A stretch of DNA of 64,000 nucleotides from Psychrosphaera aestuarii (GCF_017948405.1 NZ_CP072844.1:2108001-2172000); one strand, 5' to 3'. Shown: positions 1 to 9,702, counted from the first letter of the stretch. The notes: generated by a model not told the origin, from the letters alone. Translations and numbers: made by a program.

Positions 1-2
1 TA

Positions 3-713
3 CTAGAGGATATTTAACGCTTTTTGTCTAAACGACTTACCAATTTTTATTTTAATACCATTACTTAAACTCAACCCTTCTTGATCAATTGCCGAAACTC
101 TTGACCTTGCTACTACATAGGACTTGTGGACTTGTGTAAATAGGGCTTCAGGAAGCTCTGCCAATACCCTTTTTAGGGTACTATTGACCAATACCATCTG
201 TGAACCGTCCCATACTTTCACATAATTGCCATAGGCTTCAATATAGTCAATATGGTCAAACTCAAACTTGCGCTTTTCACGATTCACTTTTAAGACAATA
301 AAATTGTCGTGCGTCTCTGACTCCCGAGCTTCTATATTACTCGTTATATTTAATTGTAGTGCGTGTCTTTGTCTCACTTTATCGAGAGCCACTGAGAGCC
401 GTTCTGCTGACGTTGGTTTCAATAAATAATCGGTCACATCGAGCTCAAAGCCTTCAATCGCATACTCTTGATAAGCACTAACAATAACGACTTGCGGTCG
501 ATTAGTTAACACCTTTAATAAATCGATGCCATTTAACAGCGGCATATTGATATCTAAAAAAATTAAGTCTGTTTTGTTCTTCGCCAACCAGGACAATGCG
601 TTTACCGGACTCGTAAATTGTTCAACAACATTAATGTCACTGTATTCCTTTATATGATGAAGCAAAACTTGGTGTGCCAAAGGCTCATCATCAACAATAA
701 TCGCGTTAATCAC
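3..713 (-). CDS. LytTR-family response regulator
   Basis: This is a 236-residue two-component response regulator. An N-terminal receiver domain (about 1-120) has the acidic pair DDE at 8-10, phospho-acceptor Asp54 in FLDINMP and a conserved K in LLKPT. A C-terminal LytTR DNA-binding domain (about 135-236) contains the typical HKSYVVAR segment. It starts with GTG, chosen because a strong GAGGAGGG ribosome site lies 8-9 bases upstream, just after the stop of the kinase gene, so the two genes form one transcript. By family knowledge, the phosphorylated regulator binds direct repeats in target promoters. The divergent ABC transporter beyond the kinase is the most likely target; that is inference. 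Family assignment is very secure. Confidence 0.93.
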   Translation of the reverse strand: MINAIIVDDEPLAHQVLLHHIKEYSDINVVEQFTSPVNALSWLAKNKTDLIFLDINMPLLNGIDLLKVLTNRPQVVIVSAYQEYAIEGFELDVTDYLLKPTSAERLSVALDKVRQRHALQLNITSNIEARESETHDNFIVLKVNREKRKFEFDHIDYIEAYGNYVKVWDGSQMVLVNSTLKRVLAELPEALFTQVHKSYVVARSRVSAIDQEGLSLSNGIKIKIGKSFRQKALNIL

Positions 714-736
714 CGCTCGAACCCTCCTCTTTTGAA

Positions 737-2416
737 TTACTCTTTTGAACCTGCCGATTGAGCTATCGTTCTCTTTGGCTTAGCTTCACTAACTGGTTTC
801 AACTCTATTTGCAATCTAGTTTGCCAAACGTCACTAACGCTGGACGTCGATAACGAATGTTGGTTTGGATACAATAACGACAAACGACGCTTGAGGTTAT
901 CTAATCCTACGCCCTTTTGATGATGCTTAGGCTCTTTAAGAATCGGATTTTCGCAAACTAGCAACAAGCTATTTCCCGTTAGAGTTAACGTGATTTTTAT
1001 TGCTGCAGCGGGATCACCACCACCAGACTGAACACCATATTTAAAAGCGTTTTCAACGATATTAATTAATAACAGTGGCGCGATTACATGCTGTTTTTGT
1101 TGGTCTGGCCAAGAAGTTTCTACTGTATGAGCCTTGCTCAACCTAATTTCATGTAACGCGATAAAATCTTTTAAGTAATTAACTTCTTTCTCTAATTCAA
1201 CTAGTGCTAATTGACCGTCGTATACGGTATATCGAAGCAAATTAGACAATTTCATCACCATCTCAGGCGCTTGTTCAGACTTAGTCAGTGTTAACGCGTA
1301 AAGATTATTTAGGGTATTAAATAAGAAGTGTGGATTAATTTGTTGTTGCAGTAACTTCAATTCTGTCCATGTTTGCATGGATTTAATACGGCTGACTTCT
1401 ACCTCTTGTTGCTGTCGTTCAAAGGCCAAAACAATAGGTGTAGATATCGCAAATAAGAAAAACGTAAATCGATAATTCGCCATATCAAACGGATTATGAT
1501 CGCCCGAGGGTATCAAAGTAAATTTGTATTCATTTAACGGTAATTGTAAGGCAAGCCACGACAGCAAAGGTGTCAGTAAAACGATAAAAATGAGTGTAGA
1601 TGCCAAAAAGGATAACACGCCGTATTTTGAAAGTAGCTGACGGATAAAAAAATAGCGATTAACAAAATACACAAATCCAACAAGAAAACCTAAAATTAAA
1701 AATTGCCAAAAGTAGCCAATAAAAGTAGGAAACTCAGAAAAGATAAGCATAACATCAATCACTAAGTTTAAAGGTTGGCTTGCCATAGGGTTTTTATAAC
1801 CATTAAAGACCCCTGCCATCATAATACTCCAAACCACAATACCAATTATCACAATCGTATTTAGCGAAAAAAGGTTGGCTAAAATAGAGTCGGTATTACT
1901 TTTATGCTTACCTGATAAAAAATGATTTAACATGCTAAGAACGCTGGCAATAATAAAGAACAGCCATGCCTGGAAGCTAAATAAAATAGACTCAAATAAC
2001 TCAAAGTGAGAAAACTCTCCTATGTCCATACTAATTAGTATTGGGGGATATAAAAACAAGCACGTGAACCATAATGCAGGTTTAAGCAATTGGTTAAGTG
2101 GCGGTCTCAACTTTTTGTGCCATGTAACAAGTTCAGCATTGGACGCTGAATGAACGAGCGCGTTAACCTGGTTACGTTTGTTACTGTTTGTCTGCTTTTT
2201 AATCGTCGGTTTAAAAATAAAATAATGTGTGATGAGTATAGGTAAAGACTCCATCATTAGCTGAACTGCAATACCCATGAAGTCTAGAGAATTTGAGGTT
2301 CTGAATGACAAAAAGCGAATGTGCGCTTCAATCAAAACTGCCGCGCATAACGGTAATAAACAAATAAAGCGACTCATCACAACCCTGTTATAAATTTTAG
2401 CCCTAACAATCGTCAT
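737..2416 (-). CDS. LytS/YehU-type membrane sensor histidine kinase
   Basis: This is a sensor kinase of the His_kinase (PF06580) class with a long multi-helix N-terminus of roughly seven or eight hydrophobic segments. The phospho-acceptor motif QQINPHFLFNTLNNLYAL places His363 about two thirds along, followed by an HATPase domain with an NAFKYG N-box and a GVGLDNLKRRL G-box. The reading frame extends upstream to a TTG, but I prefer the ATG at 2416 (MTIVRAK, 559 residues), which follows an AAGAAG stretch. The response regulator starts 23 bases downstream, so the pair is an operon. No extracellular ligand domain is obvious. The signal is probably sensed in or near the membrane, as in other kinases of this class. 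Confidence 0.9.
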   Translation of the reverse strand: MTIVRAKIYNRVVMSRFICLLPLCAAVLIEAHIRFLSFRTSNSLDFMGIAVQLMMESLPILITHYFIFKPTIKKQTNSNKRNQVNALVHSASNAELVTWHKKLRPPLNQLLKPALWFTCLFLYPPILISMDIGEFSHFELFESILFSFQAWLFFIIASVLSMLNHFLSGKHKSNTDSILANLFSLNTIVIIGIVVWSIMMAGVFNGYKNPMASQPLNLVIDVMLIFSEFPTFIGYFWQFLILGFLVGFVYFVNRYFFIRQLLSKYGVLSFLASTLIFIVLLTPLLSWLALQLPLNEYKFTLIPSGDHNPFDMANYRFTFFLFAISTPIVLAFERQQQEVEVSRIKSMQTWTELKLLQQQINPHFLFNTLNNLYALTLTKSEQAPEMVMKLSNLLRYTVYDGQLALVELEKEVNYLKDFIALHEIRLSKAHTVETSWPDQQKQHVIAPLLLINIVENAFKYGVQSGGGDPAAAIKITLTLTGNSLLLVCENPILKEPKHHQKGVGLDNLKRRLSLLYPNQHSLSTSSVSDVWQTRLQIELKPVSEAKPKRTIAQSAGSKE

Positions 2417-2610
2417 CTTCTTAGCTTTTTCAGACAGTTGCAAATACGCAATGACAAAAGTATCAATATAAATGACTAACGTAAAAACTAGCCAATTAAT
2501 CTCAATTTATCCCTTTGTCACGTAAACGAGTCCTTTCATCATTCAATACTCGTATTAAAATTTGTATTGAGTAAGCTAATTCCATAACGGTTATTTGCAA
2601 AAGGATTCAC

Positions 2611-3510
2611 ATGCTTACGTTAAACAATGTTACCAAAACCTATTCCGATGGCACCAAGGCACTGCAAAACATAACGATAAACTTTCCGAGTGGCATGGTC
2701 GGTTTGTTAGGGCCAAACGGCGCCGGAAAATCATCTTTATTACGCACGATTGCCGGACTACAAGCTGCAGACTCTGGTTCCGTTTTATTTACAAACGGGA
2801 TTAATGTCATTGATGTGCTGGAAAGGCCCGATTGTTTACGTAAAACATTGGGTTACTTGCCACAAGAATTTGGTGTTTATCCACATATGTCCTGTATCGC
2901 CTTATTAGAGCATATGGCGGTATTAAAGGGCTTAACCTTAACACAGCGTGAACAGCAGATCCCTCAACTCCTTGAGCTGACTAATTTAACCAAGGCCGCC
3001 AATAAATCCGTGGCCAATTACTCAGGTGGTATGAAGCAACGTTTTGGCATAGCCCAAGCCTTATTAGGTGATCCCAAATTAATAGTTATGGATGAGCCCA
3101 CCGCAGGATTAGATCCAGTTGAACGCCAGCGCTTAAACGACGTATTAGTCAATATAAGTAAAGATCGTCTCGTCTTATTATCAACACATATTGTTGAAGA
3201 TGTAGAGAACCTGTGTCGATTTGTGGCCATGCAGTTCAATGGCAAAATAGTTGTTAGTGGCAACATTCCAAACTTACTTGAACCGTTACGCAATAAAGTA
3301 TGGCGCTCTTCCAAACCACCAAGAAACAATAACCACGCCGATTTTCCTGATCAAGCGTCAAACGTTTTGCTCAATAAGACATATTGTTACGGCGATCCTG
3401 TGTTTCGTATTTTTAGTGACAAGCAGCCAAACGAAGACGCAAGTCTGTCAACACCCACGCTTCAAGATAGATACTTTTTAGAACAAATAAAATCGAGCAC
3501 TGAACGATGA
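2611..3510 (+). CDS. ABC transporter ATP-binding protein
   Basis: This is a 299-residue ABC ATPase. Walker A GPNGAGKS lies at residues 34-41, the Q-loop is in YLPQEFGVYP, the signature is YSGGMKQR, and Walker B LIVMDEPTAGLD is followed by an H-loop in LLSTHIVEDVE. The C-terminal 90 residues are a low-complexity extension typical of ABC-2-type ATPases. An AAAGGA ribosome site is 6 bases before the ATG. The stop overlaps the start of the permease-peptidase gene by 4 bases (ATGA), so the two are translationally coupled and should form one transporter. It is divergent from the LytS/LytTR pair, whose control of this unit is inferred from context only. Confidence 0.92.
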   Translation: MLTLNNVTKTYSDGTKALQNITINFPSGMVGLLGPNGAGKSSLLRTIAGLQAADSGSVLFTNGINVIDVLERPDCLRKTLGYLPQEFGVYPHMSCIALLEHMAVLKGLTLTQREQQIPQLLELTNLTKAANKSVANYSGGMKQRFGIAQALLGDPKLIVMDEPTAGLDPVERQRLNDVLVNISKDRLVLLSTHIVEDVENLCRFVAMQFNGKIVVSGNIPNLLEPLRNKVWRSSKPPRNNNHADFPDQASNVLLNKTYCYGDPVFRIFSDKQPNEDASLSTPTLQDRYFLEQIKSSTER

Positions 3511-6500
3511 TCACGAACGAACTAAAGTTTCTAATTCGACAGCCAATCGTTGCCGTTGGTGGCCTGTTGCTTATTGCGTTTGCTTACATTTTTGCAAACG
3601 GCGTATCCGTCGACGTGGTTCAGCCAAGCAGTCAGTTGATCATTAAATTGCACGGTTTTGTCTTGCTCGTTTTGCCAATTATGATTTTGGTCATTACCAA
3701 TTCGCTATTTTTACGTGATATCAACAGTGGCATGGATAGCCTGATTGCTGCCGCGCCAGTTACACATAGTCGAAAGTGGCTATATCGTTGGCTTAGCGCT
3801 GTAGGCGTTTGTTTTATCGCTATATTTATTACTGATCTAATGATACTTAGTTCATTCATTTTGCAAACAAACCACCTTGATGGTGTTGTTGTCCTTACCT
3901 TACAAACACTATTTATCTCGCAACTGCCGTCAATTTTAGTGCTTTCTACATTTTCACTTTTTGTTTGTTTGGTATTAATTCAGCGCAATACCAACGTACT
4001 TAATGTGACACTTATTTTAACCGCAATATTAGGCGTAATTTGGATTGGCTACATTGTTATGAGTAGCACACTAGGTTCACCTATATTAGCTGGCAGCAAA
4101 ATTAACAGTCCTTCATTTTATGAAGCCATGCTGTGGCTTGACCCGTACGGACTTACCGCTGTATTCGATAACATCAATAGCCCGAATCAACATTTTGGTT
4201 TCACCTATTTCATCAATCGCGCTTGTTTCACTATTTTAAGTTTAATCGGGCTGTATTACCTGCTTAGACGGCCGTTAAATATGTCCTCTCGTAATCCCAG
4301 TAATAATACTGACAAAATTACCGTGTACGGCACAAACCAAAGTTCGAGTAAAATACTCAATACAAATAGTAAAACTGTTACTATTAATAAAAAGACCACC
4401 TTGTTTACAACTTTGGTTCACACTTCGTTGTTGAGCTTGCTCCGAACACCTACCTCTATTGGTTTATTAGTACTATGGCCGTTTTTATGTTTTAGCGAAG
4501 TTGCCTCAGGCATAGACTATGTTGAAGCAATGTCGCGGCTTCTCCCAACCTCCGTCGACGCCTTAAATCGAATCTCGTCAGATATTATGCCGGTATTTGG
4601 CGCAATTATTATTTGCTTTTGGAGTTGGCAGCTTTGTTGGCGCGAACACACGGTTCGTTTTGCTGAAATTCACGCTAGTGCCCACTTTAATAATCTGCAA
4701 CTAGTCTTATCACATGTTGTTGTAATAACAATAATGGCGCTACTTTTAATAAGTCTTGCCACTTTCGCTAGTCTTTGTGCTGAAATATTTACTAACAGTA
4801 AAATATTACTCAGTCATTATGTTGTGGTGATGACATATCAGTTGTTACCTCTTGTTGTTTTAGGCACATTGGTCGTGTCTTTGCAGCATATTATTCGAAA
4901 CAAGATGATGGCCGCCTTTACCATTTTTTTAGTCATCATAATTAAGTTTACACCTGTTACCACCGCGTTTGGACTCACGCATACCCTTTGGAATATCGCT
5001 GGTACGCCTATTCAAGACCCAGACTTATTTTGGGGTTATGCTCGAAGTGCTTCGGTTTATTGGCCGTATATGACATTTTGGCTGTGTGTTAGCGTAAGCG
5101 TTGTATTAACTGCTATTACCGTAAGTCATCGAGGAACCGGTATAGCTAGTTCCAAACTTCGCTTACCAACAAAACGAGATTATCAATCTACGACCAAAAT
5201 TAGCTTAGCTGTTTCTATTGTGCTGACCACAATGGTCGGTTTGAATTTGCACTTTTCATTAATCACAGAAAAGCCGTTGACTAATTCTCATAAGCGAGAG
5301 CTTTGGAAAGCGTCTTACGAAAAATCATATAAAAATTGGGCGACTCATCCTCAACCTGTCATCGTTAATATAGAATCGAAAGTTGACTTATATCCAGCAG
5401 ATCATCGAGCAACGTTTGCAATTAGCTACCGTCTAAAAAACAAATCAAATACCAACATTAATAAAGTGCTTATTTCTCAATATGGTAATCATGAACTACC
5501 TGGCATAGATGCATCAAACTATGAAAAAATTGAGCTCGATGAAACACTTAAACAAGCAGTCATTCATTTAGCAACGCCACTTACTCCAGGTGATGAAATG
5601 ACGGCAATTTTTTCGTTTACCTACGAACAACCGAGTTTGTGGCCAGTGGGGGGACATCAATTTATCGACCCATCGATTAGCTATTTGCGTGCGATGCCTT
5701 TACTCCCGCTTATTGGTTTTCAAACTACTTATCAGCTTCGAGATCCTTTGTTGAGAAAAGAGCATGAACTGCCTGAATTACACTTATCAAAACCAAGTGA
5801 ACTAACGCCACAATTCTTTGCCAAAGAAGATCGTGCTTATCAGTGGACTAATATGCGTACGATTATCACGACTGAAGCTGACCAAACCGCGTTGACACAA
5901 GGCAAGCTTGTCTCATCGTCCTACCAAAAAAGCACTGGGCGCAATGTATTTGTTTATCAAACATCAAAACCAATTAGAGCAATTCCAGCTTGGTTGTCGT
6001 TTCCAGCATCATCGTTACATAGCGAATTATTTGTCGATGAAAATATTAACGAAACCACCAAAAAATCGGTAAATATCAACATTGTTGCTCCACAAGGAGC
6101 TAAGCTAACAGACGCTTACAATACAAACCTAACCGCAATAAAAGATACGTTATCGTGGTTTTCTACTCATATAGCGCCATACCCAGCTGAACAACTTACT
6201 TTAGTTAGCCTTCCTGAAGTTGGTATAACTGGATATGCGTTGCCACAAATTATGTTTGTTTCAAACCGGAACGCCTTTAGAGCCCTACCGAATGAACAAG
6301 CAACCTTTGATCAGCGTTACCGCCGCGCGGTACACGAAACGGCGCACCAATGGTTTGGTCATCAACTCGGCAATGGTGTAATTGAAGACGGCTCTTTTTT
6401 GATTGAAGCGATGGCGAAATATGTAGAGCTTGTCGTTATCGAAAAGCATTACGGGAAAACAACTATGCAAGGCCTCATTGATTATGAACGTCGCCGATTT

Positions 6501-6785
6501 GAATTGACCGAACGTACTAATTCGGTTAAACCAAGTGCTCTAATTGACGAGCAGCAGCCACATCATCAGTATTCTAGGGCAACATTAGTGTTTGCGAAGT
6601 TACGCAGTGAACTTGGCGATAAAGTCATTATTTCGGCTATTCAGCAGATATGGTCACAACATCAACCACCGAATCGTCCTGCTGTTGCACTTGATTTTGT
6701 CTCTGCGTTAATAAAAGTAAGTTCGAACGAACATCACAAACTAATAAAACAATTATTGATGACCAATGACTTGTCGATTTTATAG
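3507..6785 (+). CDS. ABC-2 permease fused to M1-type aminopeptidase domain
   Basis: This 1092-residue membrane protein combines two ABC-2-like blocks (about residues 10-250 and 310-590, each with about six hydrophobic helices) with a C-terminal gluzincin peptidase domain (about 620-1080). The zinc motif HETAH (943-947) is followed by Glu967 in SFLIEAMAKY, after the 19-residue gap I recognise from permease-fused M1 relatives; classic M1 enzymes have 18. Catalytic Glu944 is present, so the peptidase looks active. The usual GxMEN exopeptidase motif is replaced by a VGITGYALPQIMFV segment, so the specificity is not that of a standard M1 aminopeptidase. The 4-base overlap with the ATPase gene makes it the partner of that subunit. 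The substrate is unknown. Confidence 0.88.
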   Translation: MITNELKFLIRQPIVAVGGLLLIAFAYIFANGVSVDVVQPSSQLIIKLHGFVLLVLPIMILVITNSLFLRDINSGMDSLIAAAPVTHSRKWLYRWLSAVGVCFIAIFITDLMILSSFILQTNHLDGVVVLTLQTLFISQLPSILVLSTFSLFVCLVLIQRNTNVLNVTLILTAILGVIWIGYIVMSSTLGSPILAGSKINSPSFYEAMLWLDPYGLTAVFDNINSPNQHFGFTYFINRACFTILSLIGLYYLLRRPLNMSSRNPSNNTDKITVYGTNQSSSKILNTNSKTVTINKKTTLFTTLVHTSLLSLLRTPTSIGLLVLWPFLCFSEVASGIDYVEAMSRLLPTSVDALNRISSDIMPVFGAIIICFWSWQLCWREHTVRFAEIHASAHFNNLQLVLSHVVVITIMALLLISLATFASLCAEIFTNSKILLSHYVVVMTYQLLPLVVLGTLVVSLQHIIRNKMMAAFTIFLVIIIKFTPVTTAFGLTHTLWNIAGTPIQDPDLFWGYARSASVYWPYMTFWLCVSVSVVLTAITVSHRGTGIASSKLRLPTKRDYQSTTKISLAVSIVLTTMVGLNLHFSLITEKPLTNSHKRELWKASYEKSYKNWATHPQPVIVNIESKVDLYPADHRATFAISYRLKNKSNTNINKVLISQYGNHELPGIDASNYEKIELDETLKQAVIHLATPLTPGDEMTAIFSFTYEQPSLWPVGGHQFIDPSISYLRAMPLLPLIGFQTTYQLRDPLLRKEHELPELHLSKPSELTPQFFAKEDRAYQWTNMRTIITTEADQTALTQGKLVSSSYQKSTGRNVFVYQTSKPIRAIPAWLSFPASSLHSELFVDENINETTKKSVNINIVAPQGAKLTDAYNTNLTAIKDTLSWFSTHIAPYPAEQLTLVSLPEVGITGYALPQIMFVSNRNAFRALPNEQATFDQRYRRAVHETAHQWFGHQLGNGVIEDGSFLIEAMAKYVELVVIEKHYGKTTMQGLIDYERRRFELTERTNSVKPSALIDEQQPHHQYSRATLVFAKLRSELGDKVIISAIQQIWSQHQPPNRPAVALDFVSALIKVSSNEHHKLIKQLLMTNDLSIL

Positions 6786-6935
6786 TAGCAAACGTTGCTA
6801 TGTCGTTTTAGCTTTTATAATGCAAAATTAGTTAAGTTTGTTATTTGATATCTATTATTGATATATAAAAACAATTATCTATAACCTTTTTAAATATTAC
6901 TATCGCCCCTTAAATTTAATTAGGGGCATAACACA

Positions 6936-8213
6936 GTGACTCGTTTTTTTTCATGGTCTTTATCGAAACAAATTTTTTTCGCTTTTGTTGCAGCAATTGT
7001 GTTTGGCCTATTATTTGAAAGTGCGGCTTTAGCTATAAAACCTATCGGCACCGCATACATCAACGCCATTAAAATGGTCGTAATCCCATTACTGTTTTTT
7101 TCCATCGTATCGTCTATTTTTAACTTCTCGGATCCACAAAAATTAAAGCGGCTGGGGTTAAAAACGGTTGCCGTGTTCTTAGTAACCGCCTTTATCGCCA
7201 GTTTAATTGGCTTAACCATTGGTAGTGCGATTGATTGGAGTTCAGGAATAAACTTAACTCCTGCCGTTACAAAAGAGAAAGTCATTCCTAGTATTGCCGA
7301 AGTGCTAACTGGTTTTATTCCAGCAAACATCATTGATGCAATGGCGGATGGAAAAGTTATACCTGTGGTTGTCTTTTCAGTATTACTTGGCATTGCGGTA
7401 TTAAAAACAGGTCCATCTGCAACGCCTTTTAAAGCTTTTATTACCGCTGGCAATGACGTCATGAGTTCGTTGATGAAAATAATTTTAGCCACTACGCCTA
7501 TTGGGGTATTTGCAATAATGGCCGCCACTATTAGTCAATTTGGTTTAGAAACCATGCTTCCGCTGGCTCAGTTTATATTAGCCGTTTATGCCGCTTGTTT
7601 ACTCCATATGGCGTTCACATATTCATCGCTTGTCTCTGTGTTTGGAAAAATGAACCCCATTAAATTTTACAAAAACATATTTGAAGCCCAAGTTACGGCA
7701 TATTCTACATGTAGTAGTTATGCGACCTTACCCGTTACGACTAAAGTTATTGCCGACAATTTGAAAGTCGAGAAAGGTTATGCCTCGTTTGTGGCAAACA
7801 TTGGATCTAGCGCAAATATGGATGGCTGTGGTGGCATTTACCCCGCTATCGCCGCTATTTTTATAGCTCACCTCTATGGAATTTCATTAGATTATACCGA
7901 CTACGCCATGATTTCATTTACCGCCGTGATCAGCAGTATTGGCACCGCTGGTGTACCTGGTGCAGCGTTAGTCATGTTAACCGTTACGCTAAACGCCGTT
8001 GGTTTACCATTAGAAGGCATCGCTCTAATTGCCGCGATTGATAGAATTATAGATATGATGCGCACTGCGACAAACATTACTGGCGATGCGGTTACTGCAC
8101 TGGTGGTTGGACAATCAGAAGGACTTGTTAATAACGAAGCTGAGCGGCCCTATTCAGCCAAAGAAAGCTCTTCTTCAAGTAAACTAACTTCAGAACTTGG
8201 TGTATCGTCTTAA
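6936..8213 (+). CDS. Dicarboxylate/amino acid:cation symporter (DAACS family)
   Basis: This 425-residue inner-membrane secondary transporter belongs to the GltP/DctA family and takes up dicarboxylates or acidic/neutral amino acids with Na+ or H+. Family landmarks are MVVIPLLFFSIVSS in the third helix, the serine-rich hairpin STCSSYATLPVT, NMDGCGGIYPAIAA (the NMDG ion site), SSIGTAGVPGAA in the second hairpin, and DRIIDMMRTATNITGD in the last helix with the substrate-coordinating Asp and Asn. NMDG is followed by CGG where GltP has TAI, so the substrate may differ from glutamate. It starts with GTG, supported by AGGGG about 9 bases upstream. It ends before a strong bidirectional terminator. It stands alone as a transcription unit. 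Confidence 0.9.
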   Translation: MTRFFSWSLSKQIFFAFVAAIVFGLLFESAALAIKPIGTAYINAIKMVVIPLLFFSIVSSIFNFSDPQKLKRLGLKTVAVFLVTAFIASLIGLTIGSAIDWSSGINLTPAVTKEKVIPSIAEVLTGFIPANIIDAMADGKVIPVVVFSVLLGIAVLKTGPSATPFKAFITAGNDVMSSLMKIILATTPIGVFAIMAATISQFGLETMLPLAQFILAVYAACLLHMAFTYSSLVSVFGKMNPIKFYKNIFEAQVTAYSTCSSYATLPVTTKVIADNLKVEKGYASFVANIGSSANMDGCGGIYPAIAAIFIAHLYGISLDYTDYAMISFTAVISSIGTAGVPGAALVMLTVTLNAVGLPLEGIALIAAIDRIIDMMRTATNITGDAVTALVVGQSEGLVNNEAERPYSAKESSSSSKLTSELGVSS

Positions 8214-8276
8214 GTACACGAATCAAAGTCTAGTGTTATAACTTGTACTTGAATGTTTGGCGATTACTTAATAAAA

Positions 8277-8310
8277 AACCCCAACGATTGATAACTCAAT
8301 GATTGGGGTT
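8277..8310. terminator. Bidirectional intrinsic terminator
   Basis: A 15-bp inverted repeat with two mismatches (arms beginning AACCCCAA and ending TTGGGGTT) encloses a 4-base loop. A-rich sequence flanks the left side and a T-rich sequence the right. It lies between the convergent symporter and VOC genes and can serve both. Confidence 0.85.
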
Positions 8311-8371
8311 TAATTCTTAATATACGTACGTCATGACCTAACTGCCATAGAGGTATATATAATTAGTAATT

Positions 8372-8794
8372 TTAAGCATCAACCTTGAAGAGTACTTCAG
8401 GGTTCACCATAGTTTTCATTTCCAATACGTTACCGTTTGGATCTTCGATAAAAAACGTTTCTTGCTCATACTCATCACCAACAAAACGACGATAAGGCTT
8501 GTCTAAATACTCAAGCCCAGCACTTTCAATGCGTTGCTTTAAAGCTTGAAATTCGTCTTCTTTTAAGTGAATACCAAAATGCGGAACTGCTACCGCGCCC
8601 ATATCTACATCGTGACGTACGGTAGGCAATCGCTCTTTACTCTCGTGTAATGTAAGCTCATTGCCCCAAAAATCGATATCAACCCAACGACCTTCTTCAA
8701 AATTGCCCGTTTTACAGCCCAAAATGTCACAATAAAATTTCTTCGCTACTGACAAGTCTCCAGCAGGAATTGCCAAGTGTAAACAGTTAGACAT
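8372..8794 (-). CDS. VOC (glyoxalase/dioxygenase fold) protein
   Basis: This 140-residue protein is a vicinal-oxygen-chelate fold member with the two beta-alpha-beta-beta-beta modules of the family. HLAIPAGDLSVAKKFYCDILG opens the first and HFGIHLKEDEFQALKQRIESAG the second, and FFIEDPNGNVLEMK closes it. Candidate metal ligands are His6, the Glu in LTLHE, His in PHFGIHL and Glu in LEMK. The combination resembles the small glyoxalase-like proteins common in marine gammaproteobacteria rather than glyoxalase I itself. An AAGGATA ribosome site precedes the ATG. It is divergent from the tetR-like gene but does not carry the operator facing that way. The substrate is unknown. Confidence 0.85.
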   Translation of the reverse strand: MSNCLHLAIPAGDLSVAKKFYCDILGCKTGNFEEGRWVDIDFWGNELTLHESKERLPTVRHDVDMGAVAVPHFGIHLKEDEFQALKQRIESAGLEYLDKPYRRFVGDEYEQETFFIEDPNGNVLEMKTMVNPEVLFKVDA

Positions 8795-8938
8795 AAGTTA
8801 TCCTTGAATATTTGTTTCAATCTAATTTTCAGCATTATACATATTTTAAAGGTGTGGAATAGCGATCTATATCAACCAATAAGCATAAGATATGTCCAAA
8901 TAGTGAAACTTTAATTTTTTCTAATAAAAAATGCCAAC

Positions 8939-8966
8939 TTGAAGATTACATACTGATAGGTACAAT
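8939..8966 (+). promoter_or_regulatory. tetR-like promoter with embedded operator
   Basis: TTGAAG (8939-8944) and TACAAT (8961-8966) are separated by 16 bases. The spacer holds the near-palindrome TACTGATAGGTA (8951-8962), which matches the operators found at 9645 and 9669. The position relative to the -35 is identical to that in the downstream promoter, which supports autoregulation by the TetR protein. Confidence 0.7.
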
Positions 8967-8999
8967 ACAAAGGTTTACGAATTTTAAGGTTAACGACAA

Positions 9000-9608
9000 A
9001 TGACAAGCGGACGAAAAAAATCCTTTAGCGAGTTAGAGGCACTTGAAGCCGCAATGCATGTTTTTTGGAGCAAAGGCTATGTTGGAGCGTCTTTGTCTGC
9101 ATTAACTGAAAGTATGGGTATTAACAAACCAAGTATGTACAGTACGTTTGGCAATAAAGAAGCGCTTTTTGTTAAGTCGACTTCTTATTATGTAGAACAA
9201 AAAATGAAGCCCCATTTACGTTTTTTATATGAGCCAAATATTGACCTTATTCAGCGTCTTAAAAATTACCTCTATTCAATTGTCGCTATGCAATGTGAGT
9301 CTAATCACCCCAAGGGCTGTTATCTAGTGCTTTGCCAGTCTGAACTCGCTGGTGGCGATATTCCAGAATCGGCGGCGCAGCAGTTACGAGAGTTAGATGC
9401 GTTACCCCAAAATGTCTTAATCGACTTGCTAACCACAGATGCACAATCAATCAAGCGAGGTCTAGATAAGAACGCCAATAATATCGCATTGACCTTGTAT
9501 ACCGTGTTAAAAGGCACAGCATCAATGGCTCGTTCAGGCGCAACACTGGCAGAATTATCATGCGTTGTTGATAATGTCCTTGATGGAGTCTTACATCAAA
9601 AAAATTAA
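9000..9608 (+). CDS. TetR/AcrR-family transcriptional repressor
   Basis: This 202-residue regulator has the classic N-terminal TetR helix-turn-helix. After ALEAAMHVFWSKGYVGASLSA come the recognition-helix segment INKPSMYSTFGNKEALF and a ligand-binding C-terminal domain with CNHPKGCYLVLCQSELA. The ATG start is taken where a GGTTAACGAC leader follows the promoter/operator at 8939-8966. The same operator occurs twice in front of the next gene. The simplest model is a self-repressing TetR that also represses the AhpD-like gene until a ligand, perhaps an electrophile or peroxide-derived compound, binds. The ligand is unknown. Cysteines in the C-terminal domain could act as a redox sensor, but that is speculation. 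Confidence 0.92.
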   Translation: MTSGRKKSFSELEALEAAMHVFWSKGYVGASLSALTESMGINKPSMYSTFGNKEALFVKSTSYYVEQKMKPHLRFLYEPNIDLIQRLKNYLYSIVAMQCESNHPKGCYLVLCQSELAGGDIPESAAQQLRELDALPQNVLIDLLTTDAQSIKRGLDKNANNIALTLYTVLKGTASMARSGATLAELSCVVDNVLDGVLHQKN

Positions 9609-9632
9609 CAAATAGTCTCATTAATTCTATGC

Positions 9633-9680
9633 TTGACTTGAAAATACCGATCGGTACAATTCATTTCATACCAACCGGTA
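9633..9680 (+). promoter_or_regulatory. Promoter with two TetR-type operators
   Basis: TTGACT (9633-9638), a 16-base spacer and TACAAT (9655-9660) form a good sigma70 promoter. A perfect palindrome, TACCGATCGGTA (9645-9656), sits in the spacer and overlaps the -10. A second site, TACCAACCGGTA (9669-9680), is centred 24 bp downstream, past the probable transcription start. This is classic repression geometry. Confidence 0.78.
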
Positions 9681-9702
9681 CAACTAAGTTAAGGAACATG
9701 AA

